Shown: piece after piece, positions 53,375-63,430 of the stretch
Position numbering within the stretch: the first letter of the stretch is position 1
Layout of the letters: the number at the start of each line of letters is the position of its first letter
Assembly (NCBI GenBank): GCA_963575645.1
Contig: OY754468.1
Span: 21,290,465-21,354,464 of the forward strand
Direction of reading: 5' to 3'
Source of the DNA: Xanthostigma xanthostigma
Lineage: Eukaryota; Arthropoda; Insecta; Raphidioptera; Raphidiidae
DNA: 64,000 bases
The notes under the pieces: generated by a model
The model's database searches: none
Told to the model about the DNA's origin: nothing
The model's input: only the letters and a program-made list of their open reading frames with translations
Position numbers and translations under genes: made by a program

Positions 53375-55685
53375 CTTACTTCCCAAGTCAAGCGTGCCTA
53401 AAGAAATTTTACTTCAAAAACAGAAACGTCCTTAGCTTTGCCGAAGTGAAAATATTTCTTCAAATCTCTCATCTCACTTCAAAAGCCAAACAACCAGTAT
53501 AGATTACTTTTCTGTCAAAGGTTATTAATTTGTATAGTTCGTCAGTCATCTACAAAACGTAGTTTTAAACAAATGAATGTGTTTTCAATTTTAATGAATA
53601 ACGAATGAACGTTTTTCCGTTTGCCAGTAATTATATTTTTTAACTGTTCAATTATTTGCAATTAAACAGACATAGGTATTTGTAGGTAGAGTTAAGCATC
53701 ACTTGTTATCTGGCACTGACAGTTTGTTCCCGCGGCAGTTATTGTTTTTTTAATTATGCTTTAGTTGCAGAGGCATTCCAGTATGATAACTTGAACAGTG
53801 GCAGAGACACAGTCCTGCATTTATAGAGTTGCAGTCGTGAAGTTCATTAACGTCAAATGTCAAACTTTACCTCCCATCTTTTGATCATACCAGCGAACAT
53901 CTGTACTCTTATTATATTTTTTGTAGACACGAACGTTTCATGCAGATTTTTTATGTAAAACATCTAATGGCGCGTTTGGTTGAGAATTAAACCATGTAAT
54001 TGGCGCGATAGCTTAATGGAACGACGTTCAATATCAATACGAAAAAAAATTGCCTGCCCATTTTTGTAATACAGTGTAAACTCTATATAGCGACACTCAA
54101 GAGACTGTGCACTTTGTGGTGTTATTGAGAGTTGTTAAACGGAGAGAAGAAATAATCCATTAATATTTTTTTAGTATACCTAATATATATTTACTCAATA
54201 TATAAAATTTACAACTGACCAACAAACATTCATACTATCACAAATTACAACGTTTATTGCGTAGGTATAGTCTGTTTTTTGCTACTCCAGTATTTTAATT
54301 GAATTTTATTATATATTTTATTCATATCTTGAGATACTTTGTGATCAATTTGGTTATACAAAGAGTACTTTTCGAGTAATTAACATATGAAATATAATCC
54401 CAACAAACAAAAGAACCAATTTCTTAGAATCTTCGGTACGCATGAATCCGACAACAAAGCCATCAAAATAACAAACAAGTACTGCTTACTGCTTAATTAT
54501 GGCGTATTATTTAGACTGTATCATTGTATGAGCAACAAGGCAAACCAACTAGAGTTAAGTAATTTCGACGTTTTAAGGAGTTTGTCGTTATATAGAGTGA
54601 CGTTAAATGAAGTTGACACTGTATTTAAAAGCAGCCAGAAGGCTCTGAGAAACAATAAAACCGTCGACAGATTTTGAATTCTGAAAGTTTCAACACATTT
54701 ACTGTAATCATGTGTTCAGTAGCACCCCATTTATCTCCGAAATATTTGCACTATGGAAGAAACAATAATTAACATAATTTCTGGCAGCAAGGAAAATCCG
54801 AAATTGTTTTATTCGAAATGCGATCTAGCATCGCTAAAGGATATTCACACGTGCGCTACTGAAATACCATCAGCATTGTATTTATAAAATAAATTTTCAT
54901 AGATCCCTTTTATTGTGAGTCAAAAAGCCATAACAATTATTATCATTTGCCAAACATTCTATGCACACCTACACATCCATACAAACCCAATTTCGAAAAC
55001 ACATAACTATTTTAATTGTTTTCATAATTATTATTGTGAAATAATTGCTTCAGCGTCCCTTTCAATCCATAGCACGTATAAAGAGGAAAATTGACAAGTT
55101 TATTACAACATAGTTACTGTATTTTATGTTAATAGTTAATACTAAAAATAATTTTCCTGTTATTAATTTAATATTCAATAAGCTTTGATACAAACAATAA
55201 TAGATACAATTAAATATCTTCTAAAGCGTGTACTCGTGCATATTTATACAATAGTACTATTTACAATCAACTATATTATGATAGATAGATTGTAGATTAT
55301 AGACGCTAACTGGTTGCGTCGTCAATAAATTAACAGCAAAGGTACCTATATAGATTTCTATATAAATAAAAACATTCATAAAAAAGCACGCCTAGATCAG
55401 TCTCTTTTAAAAATCAGTAGACTATAGAGATATTACAATATACATATAGAGCAGTGAAATTGGCTGCAATTAAGAGAGAGAACAAGTACTTACCTCTACG
55501 GTAACTAATGATGCAAAACAATGCTGATTTGAGTAAACAAATTTCTGGTTTTCTGCAGTCTTCTCTCTCTTAACTGAGGACACTTTCACTTACGGCAAGC
55601 ATACGCACTAGCGTACTTTAGTTACTTATATATTTATGCAGTAGACCGACATAATCGGAATCATTTCCTAAAACCACCAACAGAT
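53375..55685. other. Mostly unassigned
   Basis: 53395-53420 (GCCTAAAGAAATTTTACTTC) resembles the end of the 6835 family. 53945-54000 repeats a phrase from 14415. About 54066-54100 (CAGTGTAAACTCTATATAGC, GACACTCAAG) resembles a pogo/Tigger-type terminal repeat without a found partner. The 96-residue frame at 54387-54677 is not recognised. A weak 30-base inverted pair lies at 55454-55589 (TTAAGAGAGAGAA with TTCTCTCTCTTAA). Confidence 0.3.
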
Positions 55686-55689
55686 CACC

Positions 55690-56090
55690 AGGACCAATCC
55701 GGATCTACTGCCGTGTCACGTGTGTCCCTAAACTGAACAAATTCAATTAAAACATGTGACTGTGACTCGAGTGTCACACGTCTCACAAAAGGTCGTTTTT
55801 TGGAGCCATTAAGACTCCGTGCGTTAAGCTACAGTGACCGATAAGAAGCCGTGTTAGGACAACCTCCTCCATCTGGAAGGACGGCCACCATGGGTCAACT
55901 GTAGGTTTAATAGGTTTTAATTTCTTTTAATTAACAGGACTCCATTCATTCTTCCAAAGCTGCTGAACATTCTTTTAAATCGTCACCGATAATACTGAAC
56001 AAATTTTGACAATTAGCGACTTTAGCTGCAGCGTCAGCCAATTCGTTTTCCACTATTCCCATATTATTATGATTTCAATGGCAAAAGCAT
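55690..56090 (-). pseudogene. LINE ORF2 C-terminus: RNase H end and zinc-knuckle region (fossil)
   Basis: On the minus strand from about 56075: NHNNMGIVENELADAAAKVA, the GIxxNExADxxAK motif closing the RNase H domain of Jockey/R1-type LINEs, then a stop at 55946. A further segment on the same strand (about 55890-55805) reads EEVVLTRLLIGHCSLTHG then VLMAPKND, the LTRLRIGHxxLTH motif that precedes the C-terminal zinc knuckle. After a frame break, SHVLIEFVQFRDTRDT (about 55740) matches the HILxECxxxxxxR end. Stops and frameshifts mark it as dead. It is separate from the next LINE because its order follows that element's tail. Confidence 0.7.
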
Positions 56091-56102
56091 TAAAAAGATA
56101 TT

Positions 56103-56126
56103 TAATGTAATGTAATGTAATGTAAT
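56103..56126 (-). repeat. Pentanucleotide tail of a LINE
   Basis: (TAATG)n on the plus strand, about four to five units, stands exactly downstream of the minus-strand reverse transcriptase fragment. On that strand it reads (ATTAC)n, a simple-repeat 3' tail as in CR1/RTE-like non-LTR elements. Confidence 0.7.
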
Positions 56127-56820
56127 AGTTTATTTGTATACTAAATATAGTTATGTACAAAAATAGTCAAATATATAATAAAATTTACAAAAATAAAATT
56201 TACAAGAAATCTTAAAAATTATATAGACACAGATCATTTAGTAAATTTTTTATTTGTATTGTAAATGCAGGTTGTGACAATTCTCTAGTGGCTATGGGTA
56301 ATTTATTATAAAATTTTGGAGCCCAAAAGTTGGGACCATTTGTTAGTTTATTAAGCCTGTATGAAGGGATTCTGATATCCTCTCTGCTTCTAATGCTATA
56401 AGAGTACGCTCTCAACAATTTCAAATTTGACTATATTATCTTTGATATATTTCAAATTTTCTAAAACAAACAGGGGAATATAAAGTTAAAATGCCATGTT
56501 CTTTGAATAATGGTTTGCTCTACTTTTTGTTATTATGCGTATAGCCTTTTTTGGTAGTCGAAACACTCTTATAGCATCGGGAGTAGCTCCCCATAATAAA
56601 ATACCATAAACCATATTCGAATGAAATAGGCCATAATAAATGTTTAATGGGGTTTTAAAAGATACATACGCAGATATTTTTCGTAATATAAAAATGAATC
56701 TAGAAAGTTTCTGGCACAAATTATCAATATGGGTTTTCCATTTTAAATCATTGTCTATATAGACACCTAAAAACTTCACAGATACATTTTCTTTGGGATT
56801 TTACTTTGAACCTAATGAAG
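56127..56820 (-). pseudogene. Non-LTR reverse transcriptase, thumb/C-terminal part
   Basis: The minus-strand frame 56779-56486 includes KFLGVYIDNDLKW then HIDNLCQKLS, IYYGLFHSNMVYGILLWG and LPKKAIRII, the conserved segment after the palm domain of LINE reverse transcriptases. A second frame (56424-56212) has RLNKLTNGPNFWAPKFYNKL then FTIQIKNLL, the usual C-terminal end. A frame break of about 60 bases separates them, and an in-frame stop lies just upstream of the first, so the element is 5'-truncated and inactive. No RNase H follows before the tail. Confidence 0.8.
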
Positions 56821-57595
56821 CAATAATTAATTAGGTTGTTCTTTCCAAGAAATTTGTTTCTACAAAAATAATTCATAAATATGAAAGAAATGAATACTGA
56901 TTATGAAAACAAAAACGATTGAAGAAAACAAATGATAAATGGTAAAACTTTTTAACTGGAGTAATGAGAGAATTAACAGCGGATCCCTATGGGTTCGTTT
57001 GTTCTCAAACCCTAAATTAAAATTAATGCAATAGTTTCAATTATACATATTTTAATGAGTCGACTCCAAGGATAACAAAAAGCAATGCACAACTTTCCCC
57101 TATTGTCATGAGGACGCGGAGTTAGTGACTCCCAACGCGACGTTTGCGGCAAGTGACGCGACAGACGAGCGGAAAATTCAAGTGTCTGCACACTACACTA
57201 ACTTCATATAATTTATAATGACGGAAATGTATTGTCAACTACTGTATATTACGTAAGTGCTTCACTTCTCTAGTGTAGAAATATGTGTGTGCACATTGCT
57301 CAACTAAGTACTTACACATGACAATAAATAAATTAAATCAATTATCATTAACCTATTTCTTAGCGCGACGACCAAATTGCAATCTTCCCACACGACGTTA
57401 GCGTTTTCACACATGGCAAAATAACGCTACCGTTAATGATGACAAATCCTCACAGCAACACTGACGCACAACGAGTGGTCTATATAAATATTTACACGAG
57501 CCAACTTAAAGACATATTTACCACCTTCATAACTCCCCTGCACCCTTCATCTCAAAGTATTTCTTTTCGTCAAAAAAAAACAAAACAAAACAAAC
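56821..57595. other. Unassigned stretch
   Basis: A GC-richer patch at 57110-57180. No gene is recognised; the frame at 57436-57621 runs into the next repeat. Confidence 0.3.
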
Positions 57596-58108
57596 AAGTG
57601 CGAGTCGGACTCGCGCATTGAGGGTTCCATATAAAGTTTTATGTATGTAAATAGTTCGTCCCTCACGGGAATCGTTGTTGGAAAACTGTTGTCCCCGCAT
57701 ACATCGACAAATTTCGCGGTCAGTTTGCCAACTAAGCGTGTAATTGCAATGAGTTCAGATGAACTGCTCAACTGTATTGCACCTCGTATATAATAGGCTA
57801 TTTGTCGTGCCGTGTTGTATGCGAGATTTCTCATATTGTGCTGTATAAACGCTTGTTTTGTGTTAGAACTCGTACTGTGTACGTGCGTAACATGTTGCGG
57901 TTTAAAAACATTATTTTTTTGTGAAATTTACAGTTTTCAGATTTTTCCCTTTACTTGTGCTATAAGACACTGCTTCTTGCCAAATTTCATTATTCTAGGT
58001 CAACGAGAAGTACCCTATAGATTTTATTCCCAAGAGTCTTGACAGACATATGGACAACAAAACGATAAGGGTTGCTTTTTTCCTTTTGAGGTACGGAAAC
58101 CTAAAAAC
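57596..58108 (+). repeat. Dispersed repeat (GTGCGAGTCGGACTCGCGC family)
   Basis: It opens AAGTGCGAGTCGGACTCGCG and AGGGTTCC, contains TTTCATTATTCTAGGTCAAC and GAGAAGTACCCTATAG, and ends TTTTTCCTTTTGAGGTACGG, AAACCTAAAAA. GGGTTCC near the start and GGTACGGAAACC near the end are partly complementary. I recognise this string as very common in lepidopteran genomes, but I cannot name its superfamily with confidence. The frames at 57547-57834 (minus) and 57812-58042 are unlikely to be genes. Confidence 0.6.
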
Positions 58109-58223
58109 GGCTACAGTTGTCCCGATCCTATTTTTGAAGTATAAATACACGCCAAAGAATCACACTACAGACTCAAAGAGGCGAAAATTGTGGAAAAAAA
58201 TATCTGGAAAAATGCCACCACAA

Positions 58224-58600
58224 GGGTAGAAAGTTTGAGATTCTTGCACTGTGCATCATGATGCCCAAGGCGACCCGAGGGCTTCATGACGCACAGTTCA
58301 AGGCTCTCAAACCTTCTGCCCGTGTAGTTACCTATTAATTACATAAAAACACAGATAAATTCCAAGCAAGCAGCTTTGTGCTTATACGTAAAAACACGAA
58401 TGACAGCTGTTCGCGACTATAAATTAGCTGGCGGCAGTAGCGGCAATCTCATAGAGCGGTGTAGGTACATGATAGATATTTTTCTTAGCCGGTCGAAAGT
58501 ACGTAGTACTTCCACGTAATTCCACCAATGCGTAAATATTTGACTCTCTGCCTTAAAATTGATGCTGGAAGTACGTACTTTCGACCGAGGTATGAAAAAG
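58224..58600 (-). repeat. Dispersed element, family 3, copy 2
   Basis: This is the inverse of 19583-19894, more complete. One end has a hairpin pairing GTTTGAGATTCTTGCACTGT with ACAGTTCAAGGCTCTCAAAC; the other end pairs GGTCGAAAGTACGTAGTACT with TACGTACTTTCGACC. Both ends are thus separate foldbacks joined by about 170 bases of single-copy sequence. The frame at 58553-58777 (minus) is a shadow. Confidence 0.65.
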
Positions 58601-58792
58601 ATTATCTTTTACACGTAGGCTACACGTATGTACCCGAAACCTTGTCTCGAAAGCAGTAACCGTTTTTAGACGAGCGGAAGGGGTTTGAGATGAAGAGTGC
58701 TGGCAGTATTTGTTCAATACTTTAAAGCTAGTAGCATGAAAGCTACATGTTGTTAGCGTTCGTTTCATTAAAACCATGTCACATATTTATCT

Positions 58793-59306
58793 TTTTTTTT
58801 TTTTTTTTTTTTGGCAGAGGAGGAAATCCTTTTTGCGGACACCTGGATGCCTAGGTAGTGTGGGACTCGGACCGTAGTCCCATACCCACTAAAACCCCCT
58901 CATTCTCGCTCCTTGTATCCCTCCCGCGGCACTGACGTCCAGTCATTCTTTCGCGGGAGGGGGAGTTTCGGCTCAATGCCGTGCTTTCACACATGATAGG
59001 TTGCCACACCCTACATGTTGCGCAGTTCGCGTCTTCTCCTCGTGGCCCTTTTTTCCTCTTCCTCTTTTAGTGCCTCCATGATCTTCACGGCATAGTCACT
59101 TCCGGAATTCCAATCCTTTTGTGATCGCAGCATGGTTGTTACAAAGTTGCCAACAGTCAGTGTTATTCCCATGCTGCTTTCAAGGTCCTGTCGATATGCC
59201 GTGAAGCGAATGCACTGAGTCATCACATGTTCGGCAGTCTCCTCTTCTTCAAGGCACACAGGGCATTCGGCAGTCGTCTCTAGTCCGAATCTATGTAGAT
59301 ACTGTC
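58793..59306 (-). mobile_element. 5'-truncated R1-type LINE insertion with poly(A) and 16-base TSD
   Basis: The minus strand reads DRQYLHRFGLETTAECPVC then LEEEETAEHVMTQC, a CCHC knuckle as in the R1-clade C-terminus. It continues to MLRSQKDWNSGSDYAVKIME and a charged end (RRRRELRNM, stop near 59011). A 3' region of about 200 bases and a run of about 20 A (plus-strand T at 58793-58812) follow. TGTCACATATTTATCT stands on both sides (58777-58792 and 59307-59322), a perfect target duplication. Only about 100 codons remain and the frame is intact, so this is a fairly recent but dead-on-arrival insertion. Confidence 0.9.
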
Positions 59307-59322
59307 TGTCACATATTTATCT

Positions 59323-59510
59323 CGAAGTGTCTGAAGGATACAGGTCCCAGAACCAGCATATTTTGGCACTGAGACTCATCAGAACCTCTAGGCTACTATA
59401 TAGGCAGCTATTTTATCGGAGGTACGTGCAAAAAATCTCATTTATACCTCTCGTGTAATGGTATTAAGACTCGTGTAACTCGGCTAATGTCGTAACATAA
59501 CACAACACTA
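59323..59510. other. Unassigned flank
   Basis: No feature supported. Confidence 0.2.
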
Positions 59511-59795
59511 GCGCTGGGCTGCAGAAAGGATTGTCAAAAAATCTGATTTGACAATGACCTTAGATTGTAAAACCACATATTTATCCGATTGAAAAGCATA
59601 GTAGTTTTATATCGTGCCTACTTGAAAAATAATCGATCGATTGAAACGATCATATTTAGCAGCGTTCTTTGTACAGTTTCCACCTCAAAACAATTTTTTT
59701 CTACGCATTTTGATCAAAATTAAGCTTGAAAAACGATCTTTTTTGATGCCGAACAATCATTTGTTTTTCTGTGAGTAAATTTTAATGTTCTAGAT

Positions 59796-60453
59796 CAGGC
59801 GTCGGCAACCCGCGGCCCGCAAGCCTCTATCTTGCCGCCCGTGACTGTTTTATAATTAAAAGTCTTATATACCTACCTACATAAACAAATAATTAAATTA
59901 ATTTTCGCAATTCCTTTTTCTTGTGAAATTGAGGATGTACCTACTCATTTACAAATGAACGTGATTGATCTCCAATCTAATGATACTCTCAAAAACTCTT
60001 TCTTTGAAATCAAAGTACTTGTTAAATTTTATGTCAGTTTGCCATCTAATTTTGACGAATTGAAAAGGTTTTCTCTGCAATTAATTACAATTTTTGGTAG
60101 TACTTACTCATGCGAACAAACCTTTTCGATTCTTAATTTCAGAAAAAATAAATATGCGTCTCGTCTCACAGATGAGCATTTGAGAGTTATTCTACGAATT
60201 GCAACTACAAACCTGGAAGCTAACATACAACAAATAGCCACTCAAATACAACCTCAAACGTCACACTAATTTTTGTAAAAGAACAGTTCTATTTTGAAGT
60301 TCTCAGTTAAATTTTTAATAAAATTCAAATAAAATGTTTTCGAATTTTTAATATCACAAATACCTATTATTAAAATTATGAACAAGTGCGGCCCGCCTTT
60401 ATTTCAATTTGCCACTATGTGGCCCTTGCTTGCCAAAAAGTTGCCGACCGCTG
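59796..60453 (+). mobile_element. hAT element, internally deleted, with 8-base TSD
   Basis: It starts CAGGCGTCGGCAACCCGCGG and ends with the complement pattern AAAAAGTTGCCGACCGCTG. TTCTAGAT flanks both sides (59788-59795 and 60454-60461), an 8-base hAT duplication. It keeps only the last part of a transposase (59904-60269). GCGGCCCGC occurs close to each end. Just outside, CATTGATGTCAAACACGCGG resembles another hAT terminus, hinting at a second older insertion. Confidence 0.88.
59904..60269 (+). pseudogene. hAT transposase, C-terminal dimerisation domain
   Basis: The reading frame runs FAIPFSCEIEDVPTHLQMNV, then LPSNFDELKRFSLQLI, FGSTYSCEQTFSILNFRKNK and SRLTDEHLRVILRIATTNL, ending at a stop at 60269. 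The FGSxYxCEQxFSxxxxxKxxxRxRLxDEHL signature is that of the hAT C-terminal dimerisation domain in the group related to vertebrate ZBED/EPM2AIP1-like proteins. The BED finger and RNase H-like catalytic core are missing. The intact frame without stops suggests a young copy. It cannot encode an active enzyme. Confidence 0.85.
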
Positions 60454-60593
60454 TTCTAGATCATTGATGTCAAACACGCGGCCCGCCAATACAGTGATTG
60501 ACTACTTCTGATGTATGGAAACTGTAATTATAGGATCACAATCTAAGGTCATTGTCAAATCAATTATTTTGACAATCCTTTCTACAGCCCAGC

Positions 60594-61234
60594 ATAGGTA
60601 CATCATAATCTACTATTACAGGTGTTTTTTTTTTCAACATAGCAAACACATTTGACTGTAAATTATCTATACGTTTATTAGACCCGATGTTATATTTTTT
60701 GAATAAGCATACTCGGTGGTATATAAAATTCAGCTGACTCGATATTTTTCCGGCAATAAGTGTTCTTCGTTGCCTGCATAACTTTTACTGTAAACATTTG
60801 AAAAATCAGAGCCGTAGTTGGAATAAAATCAACAACAACTGAATAAACAAGCATTTAAAACAAACAGATTTTATGTGTTTATTAGGGAGATCAGATTTCA
60901 TACATGGCATGGTTGCATCAACGCGGTCAAAATGATTTAGCTATTAGCGATAAAACGCGCGATTAAAGTTCGGTGGCAGTAAATTGAGGCCGGTCCGCCT
61001 ACTCTCTTTTATATTATACGTACACACAACTGAACACATGGGCAATGGGCAGGCAAACTGTGGACACGATAAGATAGATCGAAATGCGATCGCGGTAGTC
61101 TCATGACGAAAAACTGGCTACTGGAATAACTGTGTGCGCTTCAAGCAAATCCAGTTGGGTTATAATGAACCTTAAATTATATAAAGACTGATTATAGATA
61201 TTGCAAAAATTCTACACTTTTATTTTGTAAGCTA
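60594..61234. other. Unassigned stretch
   Basis: No supported gene or repeat. Confidence 0.3.
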
Positions 61235-61237
61235 TAA

Positions 61238-61996
61238 AGGCCCCCATACACCTCGTTCTTTTATGGCAGTTTTAACCGCACGGGTAAAACTGTACGGTTA
61301 ATTAAACACGAACAACGGCCATATCCACACAGAGGCGTTGTTTCGTTCAGTTTTTCTGAAGTCGTGGCATCATTAATACGATCTGCTTTGATGGATCCTA
61401 CGACAACGTTAGCAGTTGCAGCCGCAGTGGCTATAAAATTAAAATTTTCAAAAAGAAAACGTTCAAAATGGACTAAAGAATGGTTACTTAAACGCAGGCA
61501 ATTTTCACACGTAAATCTTCTAAATGAATTACCACTAGAACCAGGAGATTGGTTTAATTTTCTGCGAATGGACGAAGAAACGTATTTAGAGCTGCTCACT
61601 TTAGTAACACCATTAATACAAAAAAGCATGAATTGAACGAGCTGAAACTTGAACCTGGGGATTGGTTCAATTACCTGAGAATGGACGAACATACTTATTT
61701 TGAGTTATTATTAAAATATAAATCAATACTCAAACTAATTACAATCATTTAATTAATATGACTTATTTGCTGTACGTCGCACCACTGAATAAACACGTCG
61801 ATTCTTATCGGAAAGCGCCACACATTACGATTTGAAACGACAACCAGCAAACACGTCGTGTTTAAAATCAAGATTCGGCAGATATAAAAACTGCCGTGTT
61901 TCATCGACAGTTTTTGCCCATACACTTCGGTTTTGACCGACGTGTTTTATCGTGACGATGAAAACTGCCAAAAAAGAACGAGGTGTATGGGGGCCT
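61238..61996 (+). mobile_element. PIF/Harbinger element, deleted and chimeric
   Basis: It starts AGGCCCCCATACACCTCGTT and CTTTTATGGCAG, and ends with the exact complement of the first 20 bases. TAA flanks it on both sides (61235-61237 and 61997-61999), the Harbinger duplication. The terminal repeats match for about 37 bases with one difference. Inside, a short transposase N-terminus (61391-61740) includes a diverged duplication. The catalytic DDE part and the Myb-like partner gene are absent. The 143-residue minus-strand frame is a shadow. Confidence 0.88.
61391..61740 (+). pseudogene. Harbinger transposase N-terminus, duplicated fragment
   Basis: From the ATG at 61391: MDPTTTLAVAAAVAIKLKF, then KWTKEWLLKRRQFSH and LEPGDWFNFLRMDEETYLEL, LLTLVTPLIQK, stop at 61636. 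The W..WL..R...G...LL.EL...D...F.NF.RM....F..LL..V.P.I order is that of HARBI1-like nucleases. Directly after, in another phase (61629-61740), ELNELKLEPGDWFNYLRMDE then HTYFELL repeats the same segment with changes. The two halves differ too much for a fresh duplication; joining of two related elements is more likely. Catalytic DDE residues are lost. Confidence 0.8.
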
Positions 61997-61999
61997 TAA

Positions 62000-62044
62000 G
62001 TGCCTATAGATGGTCAAGTTCACTTGATAATAATTATGATTATA
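62000..62044. other. Short unassigned spacer
   Basis: Nothing seen. Confidence 0.2.
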
Positions 62045-62520
62045 CAACAATAGCCGTTATCCGCGGCTTCGCACGCGATTGAGACGACACACGGATGCAT
62101 TTTCATTATTTGGCATAGTTACTGCTTTCTCGACGTAGAGTCTCCAAACAAAATTTCTAAATTGCTGACATTCACGTGATCAACGTCCTGACAAACCTTG
62201 AAAATGACATCCATGTTGATTTTTGGACTATCTCTTTTCACTCTCTGAAGGGGTTGTTTTTGAAAAACGTGAAACATTTGTTTTATTTATTTGTTGACAG
62301 GAGTAATCCTGCGCGTTTTTGAATTGATGCATCTATCTTATATGATTTCTTCATGCAAATTTTCAACCCCCATCACACCTTTTTAGAGGTTCTTAGCGAA
62401 TGCCTACGTTATAATAACTAGCTGTGTGCCATATTTCAGCCCAATCCGTCCAGTGGTTTAAACTGTGCGTTGATACATCAGTCAGTCAGTCACAGTTTTT
62501 TTTTATATATTTAGATTTAG
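62045..62520 (+). mobile_element. RTE-type LINE 3' untranslated region
   Basis: CCGCGGCTTCGCACGCG opens it. It later contains TAACTAGCTGTGTGCCATAT, TTCAGCCCAATCCGTCCAGT, GGTTTAAACTGTGCGTTGAT and GTCAGTCAGTCAC, then a T-run and ATATATTTAGATTTAG. The phrase order 'ggcttcgc...cgcg ... tgtgccatatttca ... atccgtccagtggtt' is the usual tail of insect RTE elements. No coding part remains; it is either a severely 5'-truncated copy or a non-autonomous relative. Confidence 0.65.
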
Positions 62521-62589
62521 TTCAGCTTTCCTCCGGGACGACCGGGACACTAGAACGAACTGCAGCTTGTGCAAAATGTTTGCGTTAGC

Positions 62590-63430
62590 GTTTTAGACAT
62601 GCTAATATCTGTCGCCAATATTCGCGAATGTGAATATTAAGTTTTCATATCTGGCTTCATTTTTTGACGTGATAACGTCTTATAAATTGATGAATCACCA
62701 ATATTATAAATTGATAAAACACCGGCTGCATGTACGAAAAAGTGTAACGCGTAACGCATAACGCATAACGCATAACGCGTAACGTTCCGCCTGACCCTGT
62801 GCGTGCTTTTTGCTAATTTCTCGCTCAATTTAAATCAGATCGGTTTGAAACCAGTCTTAAACGAAAGAGGAGAACATTTTACATAGATTTCGTATAACAG
62901 AATTTGCCTAAACAGTTTTTTTATACAAATTTATATAGAAAAATATTTTATACAAATTTATATAGAAAAATAGCTGTATAAATGCAATGTTGTGTAATGC
63001 ATGGCGCGACGCGGTCGGTTGTCTTTGTTTGCCGTACATGGAAATTAGAAGCAAACGTATGTCTTGTCTTAACATGAAGACGGCTGCATTTCTAATGTTT
63101 AATTCAATTTTTTGACATTAGTATTTTGTGAAATGCAACGCCTTCTAAGTTAAGTATTGGAATAACTAATTATTATTAGAACATAATACTTTGTAAGTTG
63201 CAAACGTCACTTTTGAAATTTCTTATCATTCCGACACCAAGGATAAGCGGATTGAAACCAAATTTTGGGAGGTTTAGGTTATGTATTACGGAATACGTTA
63301 TCACGTAAAACTATCGTCCGTAAACCGACTTTACAGACAACCAATTTTTTTAGGCTAAAAATTGGCAGCTGATTAGCCGCGCCATTCACACGTACACATG
63401 TGTAGTGATTCTGGGTAGTAGGATTATTAT
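62590..63430 (+). repeat. Dispersed repeat split by a family 4 insertion
   Basis: The outer parts, 62590-62659 (AATATCTGTCGCCAATATTC, AAGTTTTCATATCTGGC) and 63352-63430 (GGCAGCTGATTAGCCGCGC, CATGTGTAGTGATTCTGGG), match the contiguous repeat at 33866-34006. The interval between them is the family 4 element. Confidence 0.5.
62660..63351. mobile_element. Minisatellite-bearing element, family 4, copy 3
   Basis: It starts TTTTTTGACGTGATAACGTC, then CACCGGCTGCATGTACGAAA. At 62745-62788 there are five 7-base units (TAACGCG or TAACGCA) followed by one TAACGTTCC, then GCCTGACCCTGTGCGTG. It ends ACGTTATCACGTAAAACTAT to AGACAACCAATTTTTTT. It is the longest copy without an interrupting Helentron. No transposase frame in 692 bases. 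Confidence 0.7.

Larger units (their letters stand above)
59513..60593. mobile_element. TIR element (56-base arms) holding a nested hAT
   Basis: 59513-59568 and 60538-60593 are complementary with about four mismatches, sharing AGAAAGGATTGTCAAAA and TTTGACAATGACCTTAGATT. Removing the hAT (59796-60453) and one duplication leaves an element of about 415 bp. TA occurs near both outer ends, so a Tc1/mariner-type duplication is possible. No transposase of its own. Confidence 0.7.

Noticed and set aside
54066..54677. Tigger/pogo element with transposase (96-residue frame)
   Set aside because: Only one terminus-like string was found, and the frame shows no transposase motif.
59513..60593. Outer element as an autonomous hAT
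   Set aside because: The outer arms differ from the hAT ends, and the 8-base duplication belongs to the inner element only.
61261..61692. 143-residue minus-strand frame
   Set aside because: Antisense to the recognisable Harbinger transposase fragment.
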